Of a DNA stretch of 26,851 nt, positions 9,864-19,416 are shown piece after piece. A program made the position numbers and the translations under genes. Numbering within the stretch: position 1 is the first letter of the stretch; each line of letters starts with the position of its first letter. The notes beneath the pieces were generated by a model. That model searched no databases. It was not told where the DNA came from and saw nothing but the letters and a program-made list of their open reading frames with translations. The stretch comes from Salisapilia sapeloensis (Eukaryota > Oomycota > Peronosporomycetes > Peronosporales > Salisapiliaceae), in the NCBI GenBank assembly GCA_023334545.1, contig JAADVB010000239.1:1-26851 (forward strand). Direction: 5' to 3'.

Positions 9864-10535
9864 ATGGAGAGACGGACGTCGACGCGCTTGGCGTATGAAG
9901 GATATGCGTATCCTTTTAGGAATGGGAGATTGCAGAACGGATCGGATATATCTGCATTGCAGGGATCTGTCAATGGCGAATATCTATGGTTTAATACTGG
10001 CATCTATCCGGACGGTTTGTCATCATGAACGTTGGGTTGTAGCAATTATATCTCATCTTTTATCCAACTAGATGTCCTCGATGCAAGTGAACATCCACGC
10101 CAGTACGAGATGACCGTCACAGGTCGTAAGCGTGTAAAACCCGGCACTCCTCGAACTACGCTAGGTACCTTTATGATCTCCTGGTGACCTCCTTTCTATC
10201 TGACGAGACATGCAGGGACGAAATTGGAATTAAATGGCCAGACAATTGCCATCTTTCGATACGAAGACGAATTCTACGCCGTCTCAAATCGCTGTCCTCA
10301 TCAAGGTGGTCAACTGCATCTAGGTGACATTGAAGAAATGAACGACATGCTCTGCATATCGTGTCCACGGCATCACTGGCCGTTTTCACTCGAAGACGGA
10401 TCATGCCAAGTCAATGACAGCCTTCAATTGGACCACTTTCCTGTCCAAGAACGTCAGCACGATGACGATGCTCGCTACTTGTACATTGGATTCCCATCCC
10501 TCGGCCAAGCACTCTTCTCAAGTGATGATTTTTAA
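9864..10535 (+). CDS. Rieske [2Fe-2S] domain protein
   Basis: Three exons, 9864-10014, 10072-10164 and 10216-10535, with introns of 57 bp (GTTTGT..TAG) and 51 bp (GTACCT..CAG), join in frame to give 187 residues. The C-terminal half is a Rieske domain: Cys108-Pro-His110 (RCPHQGGQLHLGDIEE) and Cys131-x2-His134 (CPRHHWPFSLEDG) are the four [2Fe-2S] ligands. The about 85 residues before it (starting MERRTSTRLAYEGYAYPF) match nothing I know and show no obvious transit peptide or membrane helix, which argues against the cytochrome bc1 iron-sulfur subunit. No oxygenase catalytic domain is attached, so it resembles small soluble Rieske proteins such as vertebrate RFESD. Its redox partner is unknown. 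Confidence 0.85.
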
Positions 10536-10645
10536 AACGTTCTAAGTTATCAATTGCGCCAAATAAATATTTCCATCAGACTTGACGTATATAGGATCCG
10601 ACAGGTCCTATATTTATCTTTGACACAGACTCGATTCTCCTCAAG

Positions 10646-10846
10646 ATGGGAAATGTGCTTAAGAAACAAATCGCTCCTCCGTCAGAGCCAAGATCGATCG
10701 CAACGACATCAGGAGGAACGATTGCTCGAGCAGGCTCAAACGACAGGACGTACATCCACATTGGAAAGGAGCGACTGCCAGTACCGACACCAGGCGTACA
10801 CAATGAAAAGCTCAAGAACAAATTCGTCTACGTCCGCAAACCATAA
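10646..10846 (+). CDS. Small MGN-start protein, possible N-myristoylated peptide
   Basis: A 66-codon open frame starts ATGGGAAATGTG, giving MGNVLKKQIAPPSEP. Gly2 followed by a Lys-rich segment fits an N-myristoylation signal, which would tether it to membranes. The remainder (TYIHIGKERLPVPTPGVHNE and a basic end KNKFVYVRKP) is compact and protein-like but unrecognised. It lies 110 bp after the Rieske gene on the same strand and ends only 46 bp before the convergent stop of the F-box/WD40 gene. The codon choices resemble its neighbours. It could be a real lineage-specific gene. Lack of a recognised family keeps the confidence moderate. Confidence 0.55.
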   Translation: MGNVLKKQIAPPSEPRSIATTSGGTIARAGSNDRTYIHIGKERLPVPTPGVHNEKLKNKFVYVRKP

Positions 10847-10892
10847 CCTTTCTGTCGTGTTTGGCTGCAAAAACCCACTTGCTTTTTCTTTT

Positions 10893-12687
10893 TTACGCTA
10901 CGGAAAGTCGACCATAGTCGAACAGCTTGCCGTCGCTCGTGCCCAGCACCACGTGGTCATCGTCATACCTCGCCGACACGACACTTCCTGCATTCTTCGG
11001 AGTCAACCAGTGCATTGGTTGAGGAGCGTACCATCGCCAGACAGCCGCCTACCTCACGTATTAATGACTAGATCCTACTAGATAAGCAATATACACATAC
11101 CCTTCCATTCGGGGACGACGTCACGATCTTCCGACTGTCGAACTGGATCGAGGACACACCTCCATGCAGTTTGCTACTGAACGAGCTCAGTGGCTGCTGC
11201 GTACGGACGTCCCACGTCTCCATGCCTTGCTCACTGTACCCAGCGACGACGACCGTGTCGTCCATCTCGAGCGCCGAGATCTTGCCTTGGCATAAAGCAG
11301 ACTTGGGCAAGATCTTGGCACTCTTGCCTCCCCACCAACGCACAGACCCTTCTTCCCCTGCACTCCACAGCACTCGTCCTTTCGTATCGGTCTTGGCAAC
11401 TGCTTCTGGGTGTCCAGCCAGTCGGTGCGTTAGTCGTCCACTGCGCAAGTCAAAGACACGGATGAAGCCACTCGAAGTACCACACACCAACGTGTTCCGG
11501 AAGAGCATGAGACTAGAGATTTGCGGATGCTGCTCCCGCTGAGCTCGTGGTAAGGATGAGCGATGAAGCTTGTGGGTGGGAATCGAGATGACGCGCTCCC
11601 CCTTGGTCACGTCCCACACTTCTGCTTCTCCCTTCTCCGTCGATGCGGCCAAGTAGAGGAACGTGCCGTCGGAATGGTCAATGTGAACCTTGGTCATCTT
11701 CTCTCGACTGCGCGTCCGAATGAACGGGACCATCCCGAGACTCGACCGATGGCTGATGGTTGCTGTTGGTGGCACCTGCATCTGAGCACGACCTTCGTCT
11801 GTGATACGAGAGTCGATCGCGTGCAAATCCCAGACTTTGACCGTACCGTCGTTGCATCCAACAGCCAACGCATCGTTGCAAGCGTGGAAGCACGTTGCAC
11901 AGGATTGAGAGATACTTGCGCGCAGTTTCTGTTTATCAACGGACCATAAGTAGAATTCTGCTAGATCCTGCTGCAGTCCACCACTAAACAACTACTTGTC
12001 GTTATTAGAACCTTGTTTCAATCGTAGTCTAGCTAGAAAAAGTATACTCTTGTGTCTCGAGATCGTGAAAAAGTGGATGGTGAAAGGAGTTTGGCGTTGG
12101 AAAAGAGGTGCGAGGGAGATTTGTTCTTGAGCTCTGGGAGCTTCGTCGCATCGAAGATGGTCGGAGATGACTGGAAGACCTGGTCTTCCGTCGACATGAG
12201 TTTCAAATCACGCACATAGTCTTGAATGGACGTTCGCTCGTTGAGTAAACAGGCTCGAATGACCGGTGGCGAGCCTCGACGATTGACGTTACTAGAAAAG
12301 ACGCATGCGGATTAGGAATAATGGGAGGAAAGAGAGAACTTGGTCGTACGGAGAAGGCACGTCGATCTCTCGGTAGCAGTAATTCGCCGCTCGACGAAAG
12401 CAGTTGACGAGCAGGGGGTGATGAGGAACCTCTGCGAGCATCTCCCAGACCACGGGTCGCATCAATTCCTTAGCCCAGCTTCGATCCAAGTAGACTATGC
12501 CACCACCACATGAGCGAATGATCTCATACGCACTTTACGCTGTCTAGCACATACCAAGTTTCGTCGTTTCATCTGGCCCGACGAACGCCAAGACACGTGC
12601 AAGAATGAAGGGCTTATTGACCAAACTATGCACTGTCAATCGCTCCTCCATACCCGCTTGTACCTGATTCTCCCGTTGATTTGTCAT
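10893..12687 (-). CDS. F-box-like and WD40-repeat protein (five exons)
   Basis: Exons 12555-12687, 12350-12494, 12048-12291, 11101-11991 and 10893-11048 join in frame (introns of 60, 58, 56 and 52 bp) to give 522 residues. Near the N terminus HSLVNKPFILARVLAFVGPD and, across intron 1, the DRSWAKELMRPVVWEM segment resemble an F-box (about 20-65). The C-terminal two thirds carry WD40-type repeats such as DALAVGCNDGTVKVWDLHA, FRNTLVCGTSSGFIRVFDLR, KGRVLWSAGEEGSVRWW, and MDDTVVVAGYSEQGMETWDV. The last exon adds another repeat and ends KLFDYGRLSVA. F-box/WD40 proteins usually recruit substrates to SCF ubiquitin ligases. The substrate is unknown. I took the ATG at 12685-12687; a later Met (MEERLTVHS) is an alternative. 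Intron 2 was chosen at GTACGA because a downstream GTTCTC donor would bring a stop. Confidence 0.8.
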
Positions 12688-12826
12688 TTCGTGTGCGGCA
12701 GACCTCCAGTCGGTGGCGATATACACATGGTCGGTGTCTCTAGTCGTGGCAATCTATGAAGACAGGGCAAGACAAGATCAAGGCCACCGCACAATCGAAT
12801 CGAAACGGTAGCACGCACGCGAGCTC
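12688..12826. promoter_or_regulatory. Divergent promoter region between F-box/WD40 and SPT5 genes
   Basis: These 139 bp separate two outward-facing start codons. A plus-strand ATG at 12756 opens an overlapping out-of-frame reading upstream of the SPT5 start, which could act as an upstream ORF if transcription begins before it. I see no further clear element. Confidence 0.35.
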
Positions 12827-15800
12827 ATGTCGTCCAGCGAAGACGATCACAACCCGTCGGAAGAGGAGGAAGAATCGGAGGACGAGGTCCGAGCGAATTA
12901 CGGTGCTGAAGAAGAGGACAGTGAGAACGAAGCGCCTCCTCCGAAGAGAAAACAGAATGCTGCGGCCGATAATGAACCGAAGAAGAGACGCAAGCGGATG
13001 AATAAATTTATTGAAGATGAGGCCGATGTGGACGAAGATGATGAAGAGGAGGAGGATGAGGAAGATGGGTTCTATCCGTCTGAAAGTGCCATGGCCGAGG
13101 AAGCCGAGCGTGCCTATAGCCAGCAGTACAAACCACAGGACCGATCGAACTTTGACGATGAGTTTGACGCAGAGGATATCGTGAATAACATTAAGAAGCG
13201 TCATCAACAAAGTCGTCGTCACTATGGCGAAGACGACGAAGGTGGGGATATGGTCCAAAGTGACGTTGCGCAACAGAGTTTGCTGCCATCCATACAAGAT
13301 CCGAGATTGTGGGTGTTCAAGTGCAAACCAGGGCGAGAGCAGCATCTAGTGCTAGCGTTAATGAACAAATACCTTGAAATGGCACGTCAAGGAGATCCGC
13401 TGCAGATTAAATCGGTGGTCGCTAGTAATTCCAAAGGATTCATCTACGTCGAAGCGGATCGAGAGCCGCACGTAAAGGACGCTGTCAATGGACTAAGAGA
13501 CATTCAGCAGTACTCGATGAAACTCGTTCCAGTACACGAGATGACGTCCGTGTTAACGATCCAAAGCAAGCGCAAGCCGCTGAAACCAGGCCAGTGGGCT
13601 CGCATGAAGCGAGCTGGGTTGTACAAGGGCGACTTGTGCAAAGTGGTGGAGATCTTGGACAATGGCACGAGAGCTGTCGTTCGATTGATTCCTCGTTTAG
13701 ATCCGACTGCAATCGGCGGAGAGCAGCCGAAACACAGGAAGGGTCAGCGTCCGCCTCAAAAGTTCTTTGGCGAGCACATGGCTCCTCCAGGCGAAGTGAC
13801 GAGACGTCGTCATCCTGCCACGAATGAACAAATGGAGTTCTTTGATGGTGAATACTACTTGGACGGTTTCCTCATGAAAGACGTAAGTATCCTGACCATG
13901 TTAACGACGGAAGACGTGAATCCGACGTTGGATGAAATCAACAAATTTGCGTCCGGTGGAGATGATGACAAGCAGGAAGGTGAGAACGAGCAACTGATGG
14001 CCGCAGCTGAAGCTTCTGACTGGAAGAACAAGGTCGAGCTGACGAAAGGAGACACTGTGCGTGTGGTGGAAGGCGACCTGGTAAACCTCATGGGCGTCGT
14101 ACTCAGCACGAACTCTACAAACGACACGGTTCGGGTCATGCCGTTGCATGAAGAAATCAAAGATACGATCCTCGACTTCCAGCTAAACCAGCTCATGAAG
14201 TTCGTCAAGGTGGGTGACCATATCAAGGTCGTCTCCGGCCGTTACTCTGGTGAAACAGGAACGGTCGTGGCGGTGGATGAGTCTGGCTCAAGTCCTGTCG
14301 CCATCGTCCTCGTGGACAGCATGGCAAAGGAGATCCAGGTGCGTGTACAAGACCTACAAGAGTCGGCAGAAGTGTCGCACGGTCTTGACTCGTTCAAGGG
14401 CAAGGAGCTGTACGACCTCGTGGCGTTGGCACATGGCGAAGTGGGTGTCATCACACACGTCGGACGCGATGGCTTTACTGTCGTGACACAGAACGCTCAA
14501 GCGCGGAACATCTCAGACCAGGAGATCCAGCGCAAGATGGTCTCCTCGAGAGCTCCTGCCGCGTTAGACAGCAAGCACAACCACGTCAGTGTCGGAGAGA
14601 TGGTCAACGTCATTGACGGTCCGTTCGTCGGTCATAGCGGTACTATCAAGCACATGTACCGGACGTACCTGTGGCTGCATAACAACCGTATGACCTCCAA
14701 CGCCGGTATCTTTGTCGTTCGTGCGCGTCAAGTGGTGCTTGCTGGTAGTAAAGCTCGATCGAACCTCATTCAGAACTCGACGGTGCCTCGGAACGATATG
14801 CAGCGTGGACCTGCTTCGAGAGGTCCGAACAATCGCGAATCAGAGCTTGTGGGTAAGACTGTCAAGATCAAGAAGGGTAGATGGAAGGGATACATTGGTA
14901 TCGTTGTGGATGAAAGCGAACAGAAGGTCAAAGTGGAGGTCCACTCCCAAGCCAAGGTCGTGGACGTCGATCGACTCAACGTCACGGTCGCAGGTACGAG
15001 GCAAGGTATGCTGGAAGACCGGCCCAAGTACTCTGCGACGCCCATGTCTGGCCAGACACCGATGCCAGGTCAGACGCCGCTGCATGGCAGTGCTATGACG
15101 CCCATGGCGACGCCCATGCATCCTGGCATGAGCACTCCTCAGTCTCGATCTAGTGAAGCGTGGAACGTTGCGAATGACGACGCGCTGCTTGAAACGCAGC
15201 TCAACCAGGAGAAGGATGTCGCTCACGCGAACAGCTTTGGTACGCCGTTGGATCCAGCGACGCCTGGTGGAGACATGAACAAGCGGTCGTTTGCGACTCA
15301 ATCGGGGATGGGTGCTCCGGAGACGCCTGGCATGAGTGCATCCACGCCTTCGGCTGGTACGAACCCCGTGACGCCTGGCATGAACCCCACAACGCCTGGC
15401 CTCCAGCCTCGAACGCCTGGTGGATACGGCCTCGGTCAAAACCCGACGACGCCTGGTGCTAATCTGTCTGCCTCTACGCCTGGCATGCCGGACCATGGAG
15501 GCTCTCACATGGAGCCTATGACCCCTGGATTCAATCCCACGACGCCTGGTATGCCGGCAACTACGCCTGGCATGCACCCGGTGACTCCTGGAGTCAACAC
15601 TCCAGGGTACCAGAACCCGATGACGCCTGGAGGCTTTGGCGTTGCGACACCTGCGACTGGCATGGGTCGCATGGGTGTCCAGACTCCTGGTGTCGCCACA
15701 CCTGGCGCTGTGTCTGGTCCTCCTGCCACGCCCGCAGCCAACCAAGGCGGTAGCGATCAGGAGGTGACGTGGTGGTCGAAAAATGTCGAGGTGGAGGTGA

Positions 15801-16078
15801 TTGCTGGAGAACACCAGGGCAACGTTGGCGTCATTTCCAGTGTGCATGGCGCTTCATGCACGCTGGATATGGATGGCAGGTCGGTGAATGTAAACAAGAG
15901 CGAAGTGCGACCTGTGACCCCTGTCAAGCAAGATACGGTGCTGATCTTGGAAGGCGACGATGCTGGGAAGACTGGATCGCTCATTGGTACGCACTCGGCG
16001 GATGGTATCGTCAAGGTCGAGGGTAATTCAGATATTAAGATCTACACCATGTCGGCGCTGGCCAAGGTCGTGCAGTAG
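12827..16078 (+). CDS. SPT5: Transcription elongation factor SPT5 (DSIF large subunit)
   Basis: An intronless 1083-residue protein. With SPT4 it forms DSIF, which clamps RNA polymerase II (and I) and links elongation to RNA processing. Order of parts: acidic N terminus (1-110, long Glu/Asp runs) with basic PKKRRKRMNKF; NGN domain, the SPT4-binding part (about 158-240, from DPRLWVFKCKPG); a KOW1-linker (about 245-290, KPGQWARMKRAGLYKGD); further KOW motifs near 405 (KGDTVRVVEGDLVNLMGVVL), 460 (VGDHIKVVSGRYSGETGTVV), 590 (VGEMVNVIDGPFVGHSGTIK) and 685 (GKTVKIKKGRWKGYIGIVVD); a Thr-Pro-rich C-terminal repeat region (about 735-960); and a last KOW region (about 982-1083, VEVEVIAGEHQGNVGVISSV). 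The Thr-Pro sites would be expected targets of CDK9-type kinases. The next gene starts 12 bp after the stop. Confidence 0.98.
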   Translation: MSSSEDDHNPSEEEEESEDEVRANYGAEEEDSENEAPPPKRKQNAAADNEPKKRRKRMNKFIEDEADVDEDDEEEEDEEDGFYPSESAMAEEAERAYSQQYKPQDRSNFDDEFDAEDIVNNIKKRHQQSRRHYGEDDEGGDMVQSDVAQQSLLPSIQDPRLWVFKCKPGREQHLVLALMNKYLEMARQGDPLQIKSVVASNSKGFIYVEADREPHVKDAVNGLRDIQQYSMKLVPVHEMTSVLTIQSKRKPLKPGQWARMKRAGLYKGDLCKVVEILDNGTRAVVRLIPRLDPTAIGGEQPKHRKGQRPPQKFFGEHMAPPGEVTRRRHPATNEQMEFFDGEYYLDGFLMKDVSILTMLTTEDVNPTLDEINKFASGGDDDKQEGENEQLMAAAEASDWKNKVELTKGDTVRVVEGDLVNLMGVVLSTNSTNDTVRVMPLHEEIKDTILDFQLNQLMKFVKVGDHIKVVSGRYSGETGTVVAVDESGSSPVAIVLVDSMAKEIQVRVQDLQESAEVSHGLDSFKGKELYDLVALAHGEVGVITHVGRDGFTVVTQNAQARNISDQEIQRKMVSSRAPAALDSKHNHVSVGEMVNVIDGPFVGHSGTIKHMYRTYLWLHNNRMTSNAGIFVVRARQVVLAGSKARSNLIQNSTVPRNDMQRGPASRGPNNRESELVGKTVKIKKGRWKGYIGIVVDESEQKVKVEVHSQAKVVDVDRLNVTVAGTRQGMLEDRPKYSATPMSGQTPMPGQTPLHGSAMTPMATPMHPGMSTPQSRSSEAWNVANDDALLETQLNQEKDVAHANSFGTPLDPATPGGDMNKRSFATQSGMGAPETPGMSASTPSAGTNPVTPGMNPTTPGLQPRTPGGYGLGQNPTTPGANLSASTPGMPDHGGSHMEPMTPGFNPTTPGMPATTPGMHPVTPGVNTPGYQNPMTPGGFGVATPATGMGRMGVQTPGVATPGAVSGPPATPAANQGGSDQEVTWWSKNVEVEVIAGEHQGNVGVISSVHGASCTLDMDGRSVNVNKSEVRPVTPVKQDTVLILEGDDAGKTGSLIGTHSADGIVKVEGNSDIKIYTMSALAKVVQ
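15257..15706 (+). repeat. SPT5 C-terminal repeat region (Thr-Pro-Gly motifs)
   Basis: Within SPT5 residues about 811-960 I count 15 TPG motifs, mostly as x-T-P-G-M or T-T-P-G (for example MNPTTPGLQPRTPGGYG, ATTPGMHPVTPGVNTPG). The DNA unit is roughly ACGCCTGGCATG with variable spacers. It is the family's regulatory CTR, but with TPG rather than the animal GSxTP/GSRTP type unit. Confidence 0.85.
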
Positions 16079-16090
16079 CTTTTCTTCTTC

Positions 16091-19000
16091 ATGCCTTTTA
16101 CTTTCGAACCGAATGGAAATGATTTGGTACGTGCGTTTCGTCTTTGTGTTCTATTTCAATGTGTGCGTACAAGGTAGGTGGGAAGCTTGTGAAGAAATGT
16201 GGTGGGAAGGATGTCGTTGGGAATAATGAAGTGGATGCTAAGGTGCGTCGATTGGAAATGGACATTGCTACGCAAAAGAGAGCGACGCAGATTTTGAATG
16301 AACAAACAGAGATGGAGGTTTTGGACTTGGAAGACTATGGACAGGAACTGGATGATGCATTGATGTGCGCGCTTGCGAGTCAATTGACGGATTCAGGCAA
16401 GGACGATCCGAATGATATTATACGCAAACTTGTACTGACAGGATGCTCTTCCTTTACGGCCGTACGATCTGAATGCAATTCTAGACGACCAACAGATACA
16501 TATCGCTAACATTCGTTTTTAGATTGGCATGCGAGCATTGACGCATGCGATCGGAAACCAGATCCGGCATCTCGTCTACTCAAAGACGAACATACCGATC
16601 GAATTGCTCCAAGTGCTAGGAACTGGCATCGAAGGACTGGATGAACTGGATTTCTCAGGTTGCTATAAGCTAACTACAGAGAGCATTCGCATCTTTATCG
16701 AGTGCTGCAGCTCATCTGTCACGAAAATCAATCTTTCACATTGCCCAGTACTGAATGATGATGCATTGGGATGGATTGGAGGCACACTGGGACCACAAGG
16801 ATCATTAACACGCTGTGTACATCTCCACTCGCTGGATCTGTCGTATGCACGGAAACTTGGTGATAGAGGATTACGAGCACTTGCCTCTGGATGCCGTCAG
16901 CTTCTCTTTTTGAACTTGGAAGGACTGACTGCGGTTTCAGATCGAGGCATGCTTCAGCTCGTACAGGGATGTCGGAAGCTTCGAGTTTTAAGCTTGAAGC
17001 GATGTTCGCAGCTATCGAATGATACACTTCGACACATTGGAAACTTTAGCAAGCAACTACGCACTCTAAATGTTGCCCTCTGCGCCCAGCTTTCGTCCGA
17101 AGGAATCATCGACATGGTTAGAGGTACATCAAAGCTGCAATCGCTGAACATTGCAGGGTGTCTGATGATGACGGAGGAAGTTTTGGCGGCAGTCGCCACG
17201 AACTGTTTAGGACTACATACGCTGGTGCTTACAGGCTGTCAAGATATTACAGAATCAGGCATTCATACGCTAGCTGAACACCTTCCGTATGTCTGCATAA
17301 GTACTATTCATCGCGGACTGAGTCCGGCACCAAATGCGTTGACAAGGAAGTTTTCAACACAAGAGAAAACGATTCGAAACTCGGCAGCACTACGCATTCA
17401 AGCCTTTTACCGTGGATACGTCGGTAGGAAGATAGCAAAGGTTTGGAGAGCGATGGTAGTCGAGACTCCAGCAAAGTCAATGATTCGTCGTGCTTATAGT
17501 AATTGGGTGCTGCGGCGAGAGATCAACAATAGAGCACTTCGAAGCGCAGTGACGAAGAGAAGTGCAATACTCATACAAGCGAGGATACGAGGTATATTGT
17601 CTAGAAGAAAGTTGGAATCGTATGAGAAAGATCAAAAACGATTAAGCACCTGGGCGATCTACGCTGTGAAAGTGCAGGCAGCTTATCGTGGTCACTGGAC
17701 ACGAAAGCATTGGAGTGTTGTGCATAAGACGATAATGAGATTCCGAATGGAGCAGCAGCTACTCGAGCGACTTCATGCCGTCAAAAGGCTGCAACGGGCG
17801 TACAGAGCAAGGTTCAATCGCTCTCGTCTAGATGACCTATTGGCGATAAATAAGCTTCGTCGGCGTGAACGTATTCAGTCTGCGGTCGTGATTCAGCGTT
17901 ACTTTCGGTCTCGTGCTGCTCGGAAAGCGTTCCGACAAATGCTGGACGCCGTTCAAGCATACCAACGTCAGCAGATGGAATTAAAACGCGCAGTAGTTCG
18001 AGTCCAAAGCCAATGGCGGGCGAACCGAAGTCGAAACCGAATGCTTTATCTCCGCAGCGAAATGAATGCCCTTGAGAAGCTTCAAAATGAAGCTGCTACG
18101 ACGATTAATGCAAGCGTTCGTGGCTATTACGGGCGACGAATTGCTCAGAAACGCCGATTGGAGATGCGAGTGTGGACTCGGGCAGCGGTTTCAATTCAGC
18201 GAGCATGGAAATGGTATAAGACCCCAGCTCAGCTGATTCGGTACAACCAGATAAAGCATCAGCTACAACTTGGGATCTTTGATGAAGTAGGAAACGCTAC
18301 CACGATGCAAAATGCTCTCGTACAGCGAGGAAGAAGACTTGCGGAACATGATTCTGCCTCTGAAGAGGAAGATGATGATGACTGGCAAGACTACATGGAT
18401 GAAAATGGCGGTCACTTTTGGTTCTCACCGTCTCAAGATCTACGAGTGGACGTACGGCCTAGTGAGCATCCTAAAGCAAAGGCGATACTGGGTCTCTACT
18501 GTCGTGTGTATTGGCCACTAGAGGAGCAATGGTTTCCTGGTAGAGTGCTACGATATAATCGAGGTAAACGGAAGCATCGAGTCTCTTATGACGATGGTGA
18601 TCACGAATGGCTTCACATCCTCAGCGCTGATGCAGATCGTGTTCAACTTTACAACGGGTATGCTTGGTGTATGACAGCAATGTTTGAGCCAACTCACCGA
18701 GCACTGAAAGCTGTTGTCTTTGTTGGTTTTAAAGTAAAGTATTTCGATTCGCAATGGATGACTTGGAAAGAAGGAGAGGTATCTGGATACGACGATGCAA
18801 GTGGCTGTTTCTTAGTACGATTATTTGCTCCCGATAATTCGACTGAGACCATTCCGATTTTGGAGTGGGTGGACTTGGTATCCATAGAAGACGATGTGAT
18901 GATCCAAAATCGTGCAAATAGTCAATGGTACTCACTTAGTGGATTTGTGTACGGATCTGCACGTGGAAGACCTGTGACTAAAAGTAAATTACTCAAAGGT

Positions 19001-19273
19001 AGTGACGGAATTCGACTGAGTGTGAAAGACTATTTAAATGGTGAAGTACCACGAGGAGCAAGTGAATCTGATCAAGTTACCACGAATGAGACTGTCAATA
19101 CAACGCCGAACGAAGAAATTGCTTTAGTATCTATAAACAACGAGGAAGACGAGGAAGAAAGCGAGAGCGAAAAGGAAGAAACTAAAGGAAATTCTGATGA
19201 AGATGAAGAAGAAGTAGAAGAAGAAAAGAGTACAGTCAAAGAAGGCTTTTTCAGTCGATTTAAATGGAAGTAG
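16091..19273 (+). CDS. Large LRR / IQ-motif / Tudor-like protein
   Basis: Proposed exons are 16091-16126, 16174-16461 and 16523-19273 (introns of 47 and 61 bp, GTACGT and GTACGA donors), giving 1024 residues. Residues about 100-365 hold Cys-type leucine-rich repeats of the AMN1/FBXL kind (LDFSGCYKLT, LNLSHCPVLN-like, LSLKRCSQLS, LVLTGCQDIT). About 395-670 hold seven to eight IQ-like calmodulin or light-chain binding motifs (AALRIQAFYRGYVGRK, AILIQARIRGILSRRK, AVKVQAAYRGHWTRK, AVVIQRYFRSRAARKA, AATTINASVRGYYGRR, AAVSIQRAWKWYK). About 763-890 hold two Tudor-like segments (RVYWPLEEQWFPGRVLRYN with VSYDDGDHEW, then VKYFDSQWMTWKEGEVSGYD). A Glu-rich tail ends FFSRFKWK. No F-box was seen. Exon 1 (MPFTFEPNGNDL) is the least certain part; the in-frame ATG at 16258 is an alternative start. 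Its function is unknown. Confidence 0.85.
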
Positions 19274-19416
19274 ATCTGCTATCCCAGTAACTATCTCAGC
19301 ATCCTGTCCCATAAAAAACATCTTTTGAGCTACGTTCACAGCTTAAATTAACATATTATTTTGATATAGCTCCTATCATCTCTTTATACTCATATCCCGA
19401 CTGTGATCGTGCTAGT

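Noticed and set aside
12740-13345. A hydrophobic 201-codon minus-strand open frame opposite the SPT5 N terminus
   Set aside because: It is the complement of Glu/Asp/Lys-rich codons (GAA, GAG, AAG), which read as Phe, Leu and Ser on the other strand and imitate membrane segments.
14840-15847. A 335-codon minus-strand open frame opposite SPT5
   Set aside because: It mirrors the repeat-coding strand: the Thr-Pro-Gly repeat DNA lacks stops in this antisense frame. The product is Arg/His/Ser-rich without domains, and the sense strand is clearly SPT5.
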